Origin: Emergencia timonensis
Lineage (GTDB): Bacteria > Bacillota > Clostridia > Peptostreptococcales > Anaerovoracaceae
Reading direction: 5' to 3'
Length of the DNA: 64,000 nucleotides
NCBI RefSeq assembly: GCF_900086585.1
Contig: NZ_FLKM01000009.1
Coordinates: 248,001 to 312,000 of the forward strand
The position numbers were made by a program, and so were the translations under genes. Within the stretch, counting starts at the first letter, position 1. Each line of letters starts with the position of its first letter. Of this stretch, positions 40,760 through 49,675 are shown piece by piece. The notes under the pieces were generated by a model. That model ran no database searches. It worked only from the letters and a program-made list of their open reading frames with translations, and was not told where the DNA came from.

Positions 40760-41457
40760 GGTTTTTAAACGCTTTAAAGAATGACTTCCGTTTTCAAATA
40801 AAATACGGCTTCTATTTCCTGTATGCATTTTTCACTGTAGTCTATATCGCCGCACTGTTGATAACCCTATCAGAATATAAGACATTAGCAGCTTCTTTCA
40901 TTATATTGACTGATCCTGCTATGCTGGGTATTTTCTTTATAGGAGGAATCTGGCTGCTGGAAAAGGGAGAGGGGCTGCATGGGTTTTGGTGCATTTCACC
41001 CCTTCGTCCCATTGAGTACATATTGGCCAAGGCCATATCACTGGCTGTTTTGTCAACTATTTCCGCTGATCTTATTGTCTTGATCGGTATGGGAGGCGCG
41101 GTTCACTTGGTACGGTTATCATTCAGCGTCTTCCTGGGTGCAGTTGTTTTTAATCTCATCGGCCTGATGATTGCATCCTATGCCCGTTCCGTAAACCACT
41201 ATATGCTCATCGTCTGCCTCCCCACGGCCTTCCTATCAATGCCTCCGGTGCTGACGGCATTTGGAATAACCCATCCGCTATTGGAACTTTTTCCCGGGAC
41301 GGCATTGTGGCATATGATTGCAGGCGCTATCGACGTGACGAGAAGTGTCAATAGCCTGGCGGCAATCGTGCTTATTCTCTGGCTTGGGCTGCTGTCTTAT
41401 TTTGCAAATAAACGCATCGGCACGGCACTGCAATCAGAAGGAGGGCAGGGCGCATGA
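40756..41457 (+). CDS. ABC exporter permease subunit 1
   Basis: 233 residues with six hydrophobic helices and no periplasmic domain. The family is ABC-2-like (WLLEKGEGLHGFWCISPLRPIEYILAK is the cytoplasmic loop at residues 64-90, matching a fluoroquinolone-type export permease pattern from memory). ATGA overlap with the ATPase stop and with the next permease start shows tight coupling. Probably pairs with subunit 2 as a heterodimer. Confidence 0.85.
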   Translation: MRFLNALKNDFRFQIKYGFYFLYAFFTVVYIAALLITLSEYKTLAASFIILTDPAMLGIFFIGGIWLLEKGEGLHGFWCISPLRPIEYILAKAISLAVLSTISADLIVLIGMGGAVHLVRLSFSVFLGAVVFNLIGLMIASYARSVNHYMLIVCLPTAFLSMPPVLTAFGITHPLLELFPGTALWHMIAGAIDVTRSVNSLAAIVLILWLGLLSYFANKRIGTALQSEGGQGA

Positions 41458-42161
41458 AACATACAGTGAAACTCTTTACAATTGGAATGAAACAAATCGC
41501 AAAAGACGGGATGCTGGCCGTCATGGTTCCGGCGCCATTTTTGATCGGACTGTTTTTTAAGTTTGCAATCCCGTTCATCAACTCGATATTGGTCAGGGAA
41601 TTCTCTTTTTCCTTGATTCCTTGGTACGGTCTTGTAGATGGTATGCTAATCTGTCTGGCACCCATGTTTGCCGCCATGATTTCCGCATTTTTACTCTTAG
41701 AAGAAAGAGATGAAGGCATACACGCTTACTATCAAATCACCCCGGCAGAAGGGTATTCCTATCTATTTGCCCGCATCGGCTTGCCAATGATCGGGGCGTT
41801 TCTAATCACGATGGTCGTTGCGGCTTTTTTCAATATTTCTTCTTTATCTGCCGCAGTGATTCTTGCAAGCGCCCTTGTCAGCAGCTTTACGGGTATTTTC
41901 CTTGCCATGATGGTGGTTTCCCTTGCGGGAAACCGGGTGGAGGGCCTTGCAGCTTCCAAGCTGATGGGGATCAGCTTTGCTGGACTGATCTTGATCTGGT
42001 TTCTCCCAGCGCCATATTATTATGTGGTGTCATTCCTGCCTTCTTTCTGGGTTGGAAAGCTGATGACTGACGGGGCAGAGATCAGTTCTCTGTTATTCGG
42101 TCTGTTTACCTGTCTCCTGTGGATCACTTTTTTTACAAGAAAATTTTTGAAAAAGGTGTGA
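41454..42161 (+). CDS. ABC exporter permease subunit 2
   Basis: 235 residues, six membrane helices. The cytoplasmic loop LEERDEGIHAYYQITP parallels EKGEGLHGFWCISP in subunit 1, which shows the two permeases are paralogues. Ends FFTRKFLKKV. Last gene of the TetR-controlled exporter operon. The substrate is unknown; drug or peptide export is the family expectation. Confidence 0.85.
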   Translation: MKHTVKLFTIGMKQIAKDGMLAVMVPAPFLIGLFFKFAIPFINSILVREFSFSLIPWYGLVDGMLICLAPMFAAMISAFLLLEERDEGIHAYYQITPAEGYSYLFARIGLPMIGAFLITMVVAAFFNISSLSAAVILASALVSSFTGIFLAMMVVSLAGNRVEGLAASKLMGISFAGLILIWFLPAPYYYVVSFLPSFWVGKLMTDGAEISSLLFGLFTCLLWITFFTRKFLKKV

Positions 42162-42224
42162 TAATCACGTAGTGGACATTGTGTAAACCTTGGAATTTCA
42201 ACAGATACAAAAAATATAAAAAAA

Positions 42225-42266
42225 TTAGCACTCATCACTTGACAGTGCTAACAAAAGTGGTATAAT
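42225..42266 (+). promoter_or_regulatory. CIRCE operator and promoter of hsp20
   Basis: TTAGCACTC, nine bases, CAGTGCTAA (42225-42251) matches the HrcA/CIRCE consensus with one mismatch in the right arm. The -35 TTGACA (42239-42244) lies inside it and TATAAT follows at 42261-42266 after 16 bases. Heat-shock control by HrcA is therefore very likely. Confidence 0.92.
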
Positions 42267-42352
42267 AACAATTGTCAAAGGGATATAGAGTGAATAACAA
42301 ACAGGCTGGTGCCTTTGGGGGTGCCCGCCAGAATATAAAGGAGGTATATGTT

Positions 42353-42772
42353 ATGTTATTACCAAGCATTTTTGGAGAGAGATTATTTGACGACTTTATG
42401 GATTTTCCGTTCAGAGGAAAGATGGAAAACCAGATGATGAAAACCGACATCAAGGACGCAGGCGACCATTTTGAACTGATGATGGATATGCCGGGATTCA
42501 AGAAAGAAGATGTGAAGGCACAGCTGAAGGACGGTATGCTTACGATCGAAGCGAACACCAGCACAGCCAATGACGAAAAGGATGAAAACGGCAGATACAT
42601 CCGTCGTGAGAGATTCACAGGTTCCTGCAGCAGAAGCTTCTATGTGGGAGAGAATGTAACACAGGAAGACATCAAAGCCAAATTTGAAGACGGCATTCTG
42701 AAAATCTGCGTGCCAAAAGTGGAGAACAAACCGCAGATTGAGGAAAACAAATATATTGCCATAGAAGGCTAA
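42353..42772 (+). CDS. Hsp20 / alpha-crystallin small heat-shock protein
   Basis: 139 residues. N-terminal arm (MLLPSIFGERLFDDFMDFPF), then an alpha-crystallin domain at about 35-130 including MDMPGFKKEDVKAQLKDGML and DGILKICVPK. It binds unfolding proteins in oligomers as an ATP-independent holdase. AAAGGAGG lies eight bases before ATG 42353. Monocistronic with its own CIRCE element and terminator. Confidence 0.95.
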   Translation: MLLPSIFGERLFDDFMDFPFRGKMENQMMKTDIKDAGDHFELMMDMPGFKKEDVKAQLKDGMLTIEANTSTANDEKDENGRYIRRERFTGSCSRSFYVGENVTQEDIKAKFEDGILKICVPKVENKPQIEENKYIAIEG

Positions 42773-42826
42773 TCGCCAGGGGCAAGAGATTAGAGATTTA
42801 AATATAGGGAACCATAGTAAATAGTA

Positions 42827-42868
42827 CGGACCATCGCTCATCAACAAAGAGGAAGGATGGTCCGTTTT
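42827..42868 (+). terminator. Terminator of hsp20
   Basis: CGGACCATC / GATGGTCCG perfect stem with a 20-base loop and TTTT. Confidence 0.82.
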
Positions 42869-42983
42869 CTGTTTCTTCGAACCAAAACCAGGACGAACAT
42901 GTCCTCTGTAACAAGGCGGCAGCCCCATTGAATAGAATGAATAGGTGTGATAGAATAAATGACAGAAAGCAGGTGATAAATTA

Positions 42984-43712
42984 ATGAAAAAAGCCATCGT
43001 TTACAGGGTCTTCTTTTATGTTCTCGGCCTTCTGGTCATGGCCCTGGGGATTACCTTGAACACCAAATCTGGCCTTGGCGTATCGCCGATTATCTCGGTA
43101 TCCTATTCTGTATCAGACATTTGCAATTTTAACTTCGGCAACGCCACCTTTGTTCTATATGGAACCTTTATCATCACAGAGATGGTCGTCCACCTACTTC
43201 ATCATAAAAAGGTGGTGGCCTTGGAAGAGAATCCTTCCTCTCGCCTGAAGTTGGTCTTGCTGTTGGATTTGCTGCAGTTCCCTTTGAGCCTGGTGTTCAC
43301 CAGGTTTATGAACTTATTTGCGGCCGTGATTCCTGATTTTCAGACCGCATACCCTGACAGTTTTGCCGGCAGCTTCTGGGCAAGGCTGATCGTACTGCTC
43401 ATAGCCATTGTCTTTACAGGCATCGGCGCGGCGATGTCCCTGGATATGCGCCTGATCCCAAATCCGGCAGATGGACTTGTACAGGCGATAGCAGATCTGA
43501 GCGGCAAGACGCTGGGATTCATCAAAAACTGTTTTGATGGATTCAACATCCTTTTGACTGCTGTAATCAGTCTGCTCTTTGCCGGACATCTGATCGGCAT
43601 CGGCCTGGGAACGATTTTGACCGTTATCGGCGTGGGACGTGTCATCGCACTGTTTAACCGCCTATTGGAGTCAAAGGTGACCGGAATGGCACAAGTCAAT
43701 AAGATAGAGTGA
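42984..43712 (+). CDS. YczE/YitT-like integral membrane protein
   Basis: 242 residues with five or six membrane helices. VFFYVLGLLVMALGITLNTKSGLGVSPI (residues 8-35) and LIPNPADGLVQAIA match the YczE/DUF6198-type group, related to YitT. Function unknown; some relatives affect secondary metabolism or antibiotic production. AGCAGGTGA upstream of ATG 42984. No clear operon partner; PanF genes start 100 bases later behind a separate leader hairpin. Confidence 0.75.
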   Translation: MKKAIVYRVFFYVLGLLVMALGITLNTKSGLGVSPIISVSYSVSDICNFNFGNATFVLYGTFIITEMVVHLLHHKKVVALEENPSSRLKLVLLLDLLQFPLSLVFTRFMNLFAAVIPDFQTAYPDSFAGSFWARLIVLLIAIVFTGIGAAMSLDMRLIPNPADGLVQAIADLSGKTLGFIKNCFDGFNILLTAVISLLFAGHLIGIGLGTILTVIGVGRVIALFNRLLESKVTGMAQVNKIE

Positions 43713-43813
43713 ATTTCCCCTGTCCAAACTCGTAAAAACATGTTACAATAGTTCCGACAAAATTTTAGAGTGTACGCCCCCAAGGGGTGACGCTACTGAA
43801 GGAGGAATGAAAT

Positions 43814-44101
43814 ATGGCTCCGAAACTGACGGAGAAAGAGAAGAACCAGCAGATCAAGAAGGAGGCGCTGATTTCAGCAGGCCTTTACATTGCCTTTTTT
43901 ATCTGGTGGTATTTTACTGGGTACGGTATTGCAGAAAAGGGGGCGCCGGAGACTTACACCTATGTCCTGGGACTTCCCATGTGGTTTTTCTTAAGCTGCA
44001 TCGTGGGATACGTGCTTTTTTCCATCGCTACGATCTTTGTCGTAAAGAAGTTCTTCAAGAATTTTGACCTTGGAGAAGAAGAGAAAGAGCAGGTGGAATG
44101 A
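43814..44101 (+). CDS. yhdT: YhdT-family small membrane protein (DUF997)
   Basis: 95 residues with two membrane helices: LISAGLYIAFFIWWYFTGYG and FFLSCIVGYVLFSIATIFVV. YhdT proteins are encoded just before panF in many bacteria and are thought to assist pantothenate uptake. ATG 43814 follows AAGGAGG. A small GC-rich hairpin (GCCCCC/GGGG) lies in the leader. The stop overlaps the symporter start (ATGATG), so translation is coupled. Confidence 0.88.
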   Translation: MAPKLTEKEKNQQIKKEALISAGLYIAFFIWWYFTGYGIAEKGAPETYTYVLGLPMWFFLSCIVGYVLFSIATIFVVKKFFKNFDLGEEEKEQVE

Positions 44102-45591
44102 TGTCGTATACAGCAATTTTGATCACCGTCCTGGTGGTATATCTGATTTTTAATCTGGTGGCAGGGCTTTGGGTCAGCAACAGGCAGGCCAAGGCAGACG
44201 CCGGAAAAGGATTTATCAATAATTATTTTATCGGCGGCAGATCCATGGGCGGTCTGGTCCTGGCCATGACCCTGGTCGCCACCTTCACCAGCGCCAGCAG
44301 CTTTATCGGTGGGCCCGGCGTGGCATACGAGAAGGGACTTGTATGGGTTTATCTCTCCATGATCCAGGTGCCGACAGCATTCATCATTCTGGGCATCCTG
44401 GGCAAGAAGTTCGCTTTGATCTCTCGAAAGACAGGAGCCGTCACGGTGACTGATTATCTCAGGGCGAGATACAAGTCCAAGGTTGTGGTCTGGATTTCTT
44501 CCATCTGCCTGGTGCTGTTTTTCGTAGCGCAGATGATGAGCCAGTTTATCGGCGGCGCGGTACTGTTTCAGTCCATCACAGGCCTGCCATACATATATGG
44601 ACTTGTGCTGTTTGGCGCTGTGGTCATCATCTATACTACGATTGGCGGATTCAAAGCGGTGACTACGACGGATACCATTCAGGGCATCATCATGGTCATC
44701 GGCGGTTTTATCATTCTCGCCACCATCGTGACCACTGCTGGCGGATTTGACTCCCTGATCGGGAAACTCAACGTGGCAAATCCAGATTGGGCGGACATCA
44801 CCAGCGGCGGTTCTACGGCAAAGGCCTACGTCATGTCCTTCTGGGTTCTCGTGGGTGTCGGCGTGCTGGGACTTCCCCAGACGGCGGTGCGGGGCATGGG
44901 CTTCAAAGACACCAAAGCGCTGCACAACGCCATCATCTATGGAACCATCGTAGTCGGCTTCTTGATGCTGGTCATGCATATTTCCGGCGTCTTTGCTCCA
45001 GCGGTGCTGGCTCCAGGGGAGTTTGAAACTACAGATTACGTCGTGCCGGCCCTGGTGCTGAAATACATGAACCCTGTGGTAGCGGGGCTGTTCATCGCAG
45101 CGCCTTTGGCAGCGGTCATGTCCACGGTGTCTTCGCTGCTGATTCTGGCTTCGGCGGCCATCGTCAAAGACCTGTACATGAACTACATCGCAAAACCGGA
45201 GGCAAAGAAAGAACCGAAGTTCAACGGCAAAATCAAATGGATGTCCATCGGAACTACCTTTCTGATCGGTGTTATCGTGTTCATCTTTACTGTCTATCCG
45301 CCGGATCTGATCGTGTGGATCAATCTCTTCGCCATGGGAGGGCTGGAATGTGCCTTCTTCTGCCCGATCCTCTTCGGTCTGTACTGGAAAAGAGCCAACG
45401 GAACGGCGTGCATCTTGTCTGCGATCTGCGGCGTCGCAGCCTTTATCCTGATGAATACGTATGGTGTGTCCGTTTTAGGAACGTCGCCCATCGTGCCGTC
45501 CATCATCATTTCTGTGGCGTCCTTTGTCATCGGCGCTTTCATCGGCAAACCGGCAGATCAAAAGACTCTGGATCTGTTCTTTGCAGAATAG
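44098..45591 (+). CDS. panF: Sodium/pantothenate symporter PanF
   Basis: 497 residues, about 13 membrane helices, of the sodium:solute symporter family. FIGGRSMGGLVLAMTLVATFTSASSFIGGPG (residues 44-74) and the LGLPQTAVRGMGFKD region fit PanF rather than proline symporters. It imports pantothenate, the coenzyme A precursor, with Na+. Pairing with YhdT supports the assignment. ATG 44098 or 44101 are equivalent starts. A terminator follows. Confidence 0.92.
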   Translation: MMSYTAILITVLVVYLIFNLVAGLWVSNRQAKADAGKGFINNYFIGGRSMGGLVLAMTLVATFTSASSFIGGPGVAYEKGLVWVYLSMIQVPTAFIILGILGKKFALISRKTGAVTVTDYLRARYKSKVVVWISSICLVLFFVAQMMSQFIGGAVLFQSITGLPYIYGLVLFGAVVIIYTTIGGFKAVTTTDTIQGIIMVIGGFIILATIVTTAGGFDSLIGKLNVANPDWADITSGGSTAKAYVMSFWVLVGVGVLGLPQTAVRGMGFKDTKALHNAIIYGTIVVGFLMLVMHISGVFAPAVLAPGEFETTDYVVPALVLKYMNPVVAGLFIAAPLAAVMSTVSSLLILASAAIVKDLYMNYIAKPEAKKEPKFNGKIKWMSIGTTFLIGVIVFIFTVYPPDLIVWINLFAMGGLECAFFCPILFGLYWKRANGTACILSAICGVAAFILMNTYGVSVLGTSPIVPSIIISVASFVIGAFIGKPADQKTLDLFFAE

Positions 45592-45895
45592 ACAAAACAT
45601 GCGGAATCCCTATCCAAAGATTAATTTAGCGGAACTGTCTTACTAACCAGTGGGACAGTTCCTTTTTGATATGTACCAGCAATCAGCCGAAGAAAGCCTG
45701 CAGCGGAACCGAAATATTTTCTTCGTGGATCTTTGGACAGAATGTCATACATTTTTTGATATGATAGCTATGCGCATTTAGGAATTGGATTTTCCTGATT
45801 ATTCGTGCTAATATTCAGAATATAAGTAATATTACTCCGTTATTTAGCAGACAGGTTTGCGAATATTTTATTATAATGTAGAGGAGAACTTCCAT
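45592..45895. other. Intergenic region with terminator and promoter elements
   Basis: After the panF terminator no gene is seen. Candidate -10 boxes lie at 45759-45764 (TATGAT) and 45873-45878 (TATAAT); either could start the transcript of the beta-helix gene. No repeats stand out. Confidence 0.4.
45631..45667 (+). terminator. Terminator of yhdT-panF
   Basis: GGAACTGTC / GACAGTTCC perfect stem with a 14-base loop and five T. Confidence 0.9.
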
Positions 45896-48040
45896 ATGAA
45901 TAAGAGCATGAAAAAGACTTTTAAGAAGTCCCTTGTGATTCTTCTCGCCGTAGTTACCATGGTTGGCTTTGGAATGCCCGGATTATCATATTTTGATGCT
46001 TCGGGTAGCATGGGAATCTACTCTTTTGCGGCCGTAAAGACGGGCGGAGAGTACATCAAATCCATCAAAGGCAATACCATTACGACGAAAGACGGTCAGA
46101 AAGAAAAGTATAACACAGGTATGACCTTTGTATCCGGCGGCAGCGAAATTACCTATGCAAGTGCAAAGACCAAGGTCAAGGCTGGTAAATCAGTAAAAGT
46201 TTACAAACAGTATTTCAAACCGTATAAGAATATGATCTCCAGTTCAGATGACGGCGGAGCTGACGGCGCTCCTGGCGGCGGCACCGATACAGGCAACAAG
46301 TTCGGAAGCAGCACCAGCAAAATAGGAACGGCGAAGTTCCGCATCGGCTATTATATCACAAACGGCGGCATAGACGGCGATCTTTCCCTAGTAAAAGCAA
46401 AGAACAAGAGCGGAATATCCAGCCTCGTCGGAAAGACTTTGTCCCTGGGCAAAGGCGTTGTAGGCGGTACTGTGAAGACTTCCAAGAGCGGCAGAACGAC
46501 CACCGTAAACAATCTCAAGGTCAATTCCTACAGCGATAACTTGAATCCGATTGTCGTACAGGGAACCAATTCCTCAAAGAAAACCTACGCTAAAATCAAC
46601 AACGCAAAGATTAATCTGCTCGGTAAGAGCGACGGCAGCGGTACGGTGTGTGATTTCAGTGCTTGGGGCGCTGCAATTTCTACCTTTGACAACGCAAGTA
46701 CCATTATAGACAAGGCGAACATACACACTACAGGCGTTGCCAGATGCGCGGTAGAGGGCGACGACGGTTCCGATACGTTGATTAAGAATTCAAAGATTAA
46801 AGTAGACGGCGGCATGCTATATGACGGATATATCAATTCGGCAGACACGGAGACTATGGTAGCGCCTCCTTGGGTACTGGGCATCGTTGGAAACGCAAGA
46901 GCAACTAATCTGCTGGGCGACAACTCCACCATGACCGTATACAATTCAAATGTATACGCAGCGAAATGGGGCGTATTGTCCACAGACGGCTGCAGCAACG
47001 TTGTGCTCAACGCCATCAACAGCAAAATCAACATGGATCTCAGCGGAGACGATCTGACAGAGGACAGCGGCTACGGCGCATACGCAATCGGAAGTGCAAC
47101 AGAGAACTTCTACGGCTCAACCTTTAATGTACCGACCTATGCAGTTATTTGTGCCAATGGAGATAATGTTGTCAACTTCTTATCATCAAAAGGCAACATC
47201 CAGACCATGAAGTACAGCGATGCGAAAAAGGCATACGTCAAAGGACAGTATTCTTTCAAGGATTCACAGGTAAAAGATCAGAAGACTACAGTCAACTCAG
47301 AAAACTTTGGCGTCAGCGTGTGGGGCGGCGGAACCGTTAATGTAAAAGACGGCACTACCTTCAACACCGGCTCTGCGGCATTCCTGTTTAAGACAGGCGG
47401 CCAGCATACGGGAGCTGCGGTAAACATCGACAACGCGAAGATCAATACGGAAAACAACACACTGCTTCAGGTACTCGACAACGAGGATTCAGCGGCTACC
47501 GACCCGAATAACGAAGGCATGGTATTTGAAAACAAATACTATGAAGAAAAAGAAGGCTGGTTAGGACTTGAGAACGATACGCTGTACAAAGCAGGAAAAA
47601 ATGATAAGGCGACAACAGAAGCAATCAATGTCACTAACGCAACACTCAGCGGCGACATCTACAATGGTTCTGGCTACAAGCAGATGGCTGCTGAACTGAA
47701 TGTAACCTTAGGAAAAGGTGCGAACCTGACTGGAGCCATCAGCGCTTCTACAATCAAGCACACGACAGACGGCGGGAAGACACAGAATACGAATATTCCG
47801 ATGTCAAAATACTATCAGTTCGGTCACGTAATCAATAAGGCATACTACAATGGTGCAAACGATGTCAATCTGACATTGACAGACGATGCGGTTTGGAACG
47901 TAAAGGACGAATCCATCGTTACGTCTTTGACAGTAGGCGCAAATGCAAAAATCAACGGTACTGTCTATGTAAATGGAACAAAGACGACGGTTGAGGCTGG
48001 CAAGACTTATACTGGCACAATCACAGTTAAACCTTTATAA
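45896..48040 (+). CDS. Secreted beta-helix (adhesin-like) protein
   Basis: 714 residues. A signal peptide is evident (MNKSMKKTFKKSLVILLAVV, cleavage probably after SFAA near 48). The mature protein opens with a short GEYIKSIKGNTITTKDGQ domain, then a long right-handed beta-helix of Asn/Ser/Thr-rich coils (repeated NAKIN, FNTGSAAFLF, LTVGANAKINGTV). No cell-wall anchor or SLH domain is visible, so it may be released or held non-covalently. GAGGAG precedes ATG 45896. Resembles pectin-lyase-fold surface proteins of gut anaerobes; ligand unknown. Confidence 0.82.
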   Translation: MNKSMKKTFKKSLVILLAVVTMVGFGMPGLSYFDASGSMGIYSFAAVKTGGEYIKSIKGNTITTKDGQKEKYNTGMTFVSGGSEITYASAKTKVKAGKSVKVYKQYFKPYKNMISSSDDGGADGAPGGGTDTGNKFGSSTSKIGTAKFRIGYYITNGGIDGDLSLVKAKNKSGISSLVGKTLSLGKGVVGGTVKTSKSGRTTTVNNLKVNSYSDNLNPIVVQGTNSSKKTYAKINNAKINLLGKSDGSGTVCDFSAWGAAISTFDNASTIIDKANIHTTGVARCAVEGDDGSDTLIKNSKIKVDGGMLYDGYINSADTETMVAPPWVLGIVGNARATNLLGDNSTMTVYNSNVYAAKWGVLSTDGCSNVVLNAINSKINMDLSGDDLTEDSGYGAYAIGSATENFYGSTFNVPTYAVICANGDNVVNFLSSKGNIQTMKYSDAKKAYVKGQYSFKDSQVKDQKTTVNSENFGVSVWGGGTVNVKDGTTFNTGSAAFLFKTGGQHTGAAVNIDNAKINTENNTLLQVLDNEDSAATDPNNEGMVFENKYYEEKEGWLGLENDTLYKAGKNDKATTEAINVTNATLSGDIYNGSGYKQMAAELNVTLGKGANLTGAISASTIKHTTDGGKTQNTNIPMSKYYQFGHVINKAYYNGANDVNLTLTDDAVWNVKDESIVTSLTVGANAKINGTVYVNGTKTTVEAGKTYTGTITVKPL

Positions 48041-48061
48041 TCACAAAACGACAGACGGAGA

Positions 48062-48105
48062 AGCCCTCTGCTGGCGGATAGAGAATCCGGCAGCAGAGGG
48101 CTCTT
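48062..48105. terminator. Strong hairpin between convergent genes
   Basis: AGCCCTCTGCTG...ATCCGG with CAGCAGAGGGCT: about 17 base pairs. It ends the beta-helix gene and, with the A-run that the T-run at 48114-48125 forms on the other strand, possibly the nitroreductase. Confidence 0.8.
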
Positions 48106-48117
48106 TGCCGCAGTTTT

Positions 48118-48960
48118 TTATTTTTTCTTGTATCCGGTCATCTCCTGCTCTTCCAGGAATTTTATGTGATCCTCTGGGGTCATAAGTCCTTCATGATTGG
48201 GATAATAGTAACCGTACCAGAAGGAGAAGGGATCAACCCAGTTCTTTTCACGGATGAACCTGGCGCCTTCGGCGGCGTAGTCTTCTCCAAAGTATTCTTT
48301 CGTGATTTCTCCGATGCGGGACATCAGCTTTTCGTTCGGTTTGATGCTCCAGTCGGCATACTTTTCCTTCCAGGCTGCCTGCAGTTCAGTGATATCCCGT
48401 TCTTGATAAGTTTCTTCGTGAACCATGATTGACGGCGAATATTTTCCGGACACTGTACCCTTGTTTTTTCGATGGCCCAAAGATACCATGATGACAGGCA
48501 GCACCTGCTTGGGCAGGTTCAGCAATTCCGCAACCTGTTTTTGATTCGTAACGATGTTGCCGATGAGAACGGACCCCAACCCCTCCGCTTCTGCAGCCAT
48601 GCACAGTGTTTGTGCGGCGATGGCTGCGTCCATGACGAACATGATAAAGCTTTCGTAGTCATACTGAATGTTTGGCAAAACGGAGCAGGACTGGGCAATA
48701 CGGCGCTCACGGTGCAGGTCTACGCAGAAAACCAGATTGACAGGCGCTTTGCCGATAAATCCCTGCTTCCTGCACAGCTTGGCTAAGGTCTGTTTTTTCT
48801 CGGAATCTGTAACCTTGATGATAGAATAATTTTGGAATCCGCCTGACGATGGAGCGCAGACAGAAGCTTCCAGAAGCCGCTGGAGAACCTCTTCGTCAAT
48901 TGGTTGATCGCTGAAATCTCTGCAGCTGTTTCGATTTTTCATCATATTTAAATAATTCAT
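48118..48960 (-). CDS. Nitroreductase family protein
   Basis: 280 residues. FMN-binding nitroreductase fold: KNRNSCRDFSDQPIDEEVLQRLLEA, CAPSSGGFQNY, AAIAAQTLCMAAEAEGLGSVLIGN. Family members reduce nitro-aromatics, quinones or flavins with NAD(P)H, or dehalogenate. Longer than typical (about 200) because of a C-terminal extension after residue 205 containing SFWYGYYYPNHEG. ATG 48960 follows GGAGG; the frame is open to 49215 without a ribosome site. Monocistronic. Confidence 0.88.
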   Translation of the reverse strand: MNYLNMMKNRNSCRDFSDQPIDEEVLQRLLEASVCAPSSGGFQNYSIIKVTDSEKKQTLAKLCRKQGFIGKAPVNLVFCVDLHRERRIAQSCSVLPNIQYDYESFIMFVMDAAIAAQTLCMAAEAEGLGSVLIGNIVTNQKQVAELLNLPKQVLPVIMVSLGHRKNKGTVSGKYSPSIMVHEETYQERDITELQAAWKEKYADWSIKPNEKLMSRIGEITKEYFGEDYAAEGARFIREKNWVDPFSFWYGYYYPNHEGLMTPEDHIKFLEEQEMTGYKKK

Positions 48961-49103
48961 TTCTACCTCCGATATCATTCTTGTTTTACTTATCATAATT
49001 CTATTTTGCAAAAATGTCACTATGTAAATGACAAAAGAGAACGACAAAAACATATCATATCGATGGGCCTTGTGAATAGGATAGAATAGCAGGGGGAGAT
49101 AGG

Positions 49104-49637
49104 ATGAAAAAATCGATTTTGTTGATGATGATGATTGGAGTGATATTTCTTGGCACGGCCTGCGGCGCAGGCGCCAAATATGCCGATTACGGTATGAAAA
49201 CCTTAATGGAGGCATCTACGGCGGATTGGGTAAAGACAATTGAAAAAGACTGTAAGATAACGGGATTTGGACGACCTTACGGTACAGTCAAGGAAACTTT
49301 GGACAAAGATGAAAAGAAAATGGTCTGGAGAGTGACCTTTGAAATTGATGAAGAAATTACCCAGGAGATGGTGGACGGATATGCGAAGTCCGTATGGGAT
49401 GCCTGCGTAGAAGCAGACGGAGGCAGGATGCACAGCTGCAACGGTTATCTGTATGACGAGGCCTGGGATGCGGAGCGCAGCCAGATACCGCTGAACTATT
49501 ACATTTGGTATTATACAGTAAACCATAAGGAGTTTCGTGTCGGCATCTATCCGACCAATCTGGAAGACGGTATACCAGGGGGGATTGTACTGAAGATAGA
49601 GCGATGGAATTACATAGAAAAAAAGGCTGGGAGCTGA
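49104..49637 (+). CDS. Putative lipoprotein
   Basis: 177 residues. Type II signal peptide with lipobox GTAC (Cys near residue 20), so the mature protein is lipid-anchored on the outer face of the membrane. The mature part (TADWVKTIEKDCKITGFGRPYG, VWRVTFEIDEEITQEMVDGYAKSVWDACVEADGG at residues about 74-107) matches no family I recognise. AGGGGGAGATAGG upstream. The terminator overlaps its 3' end. Confidence 0.7.
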   Translation: MKKSILLMMMIGVIFLGTACGAGAKYADYGMKTLMEASTADWVKTIEKDCKITGFGRPYGTVKETLDKDEKKMVWRVTFEIDEEITQEMVDGYAKSVWDACVEADGGRMHSCNGYLYDEAWDAERSQIPLNYYIWYYTVNHKEFRVGIYPTNLEDGIPGGIVLKIERWNYIEKKAGS

Positions 49638-49657
49638 AGAAAGCACCCGGCCTTTTT
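49620..49657. terminator. Bidirectional terminator
   Basis: AAAAGGCTGGG / CCCGGCCTTTT with one G-T pair, 15-base loop; shared with the convergent MATE gene. Confidence 0.82.
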
Positions 49658-49675
49658 ACTGCAGATAAAAGATTT

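Noticed and set aside
43960..44979. 339-residue minus-strand ORF opposite panF
   Set aside because: His/Asp/Gln-rich shadow of an obvious transporter gene on the other strand.
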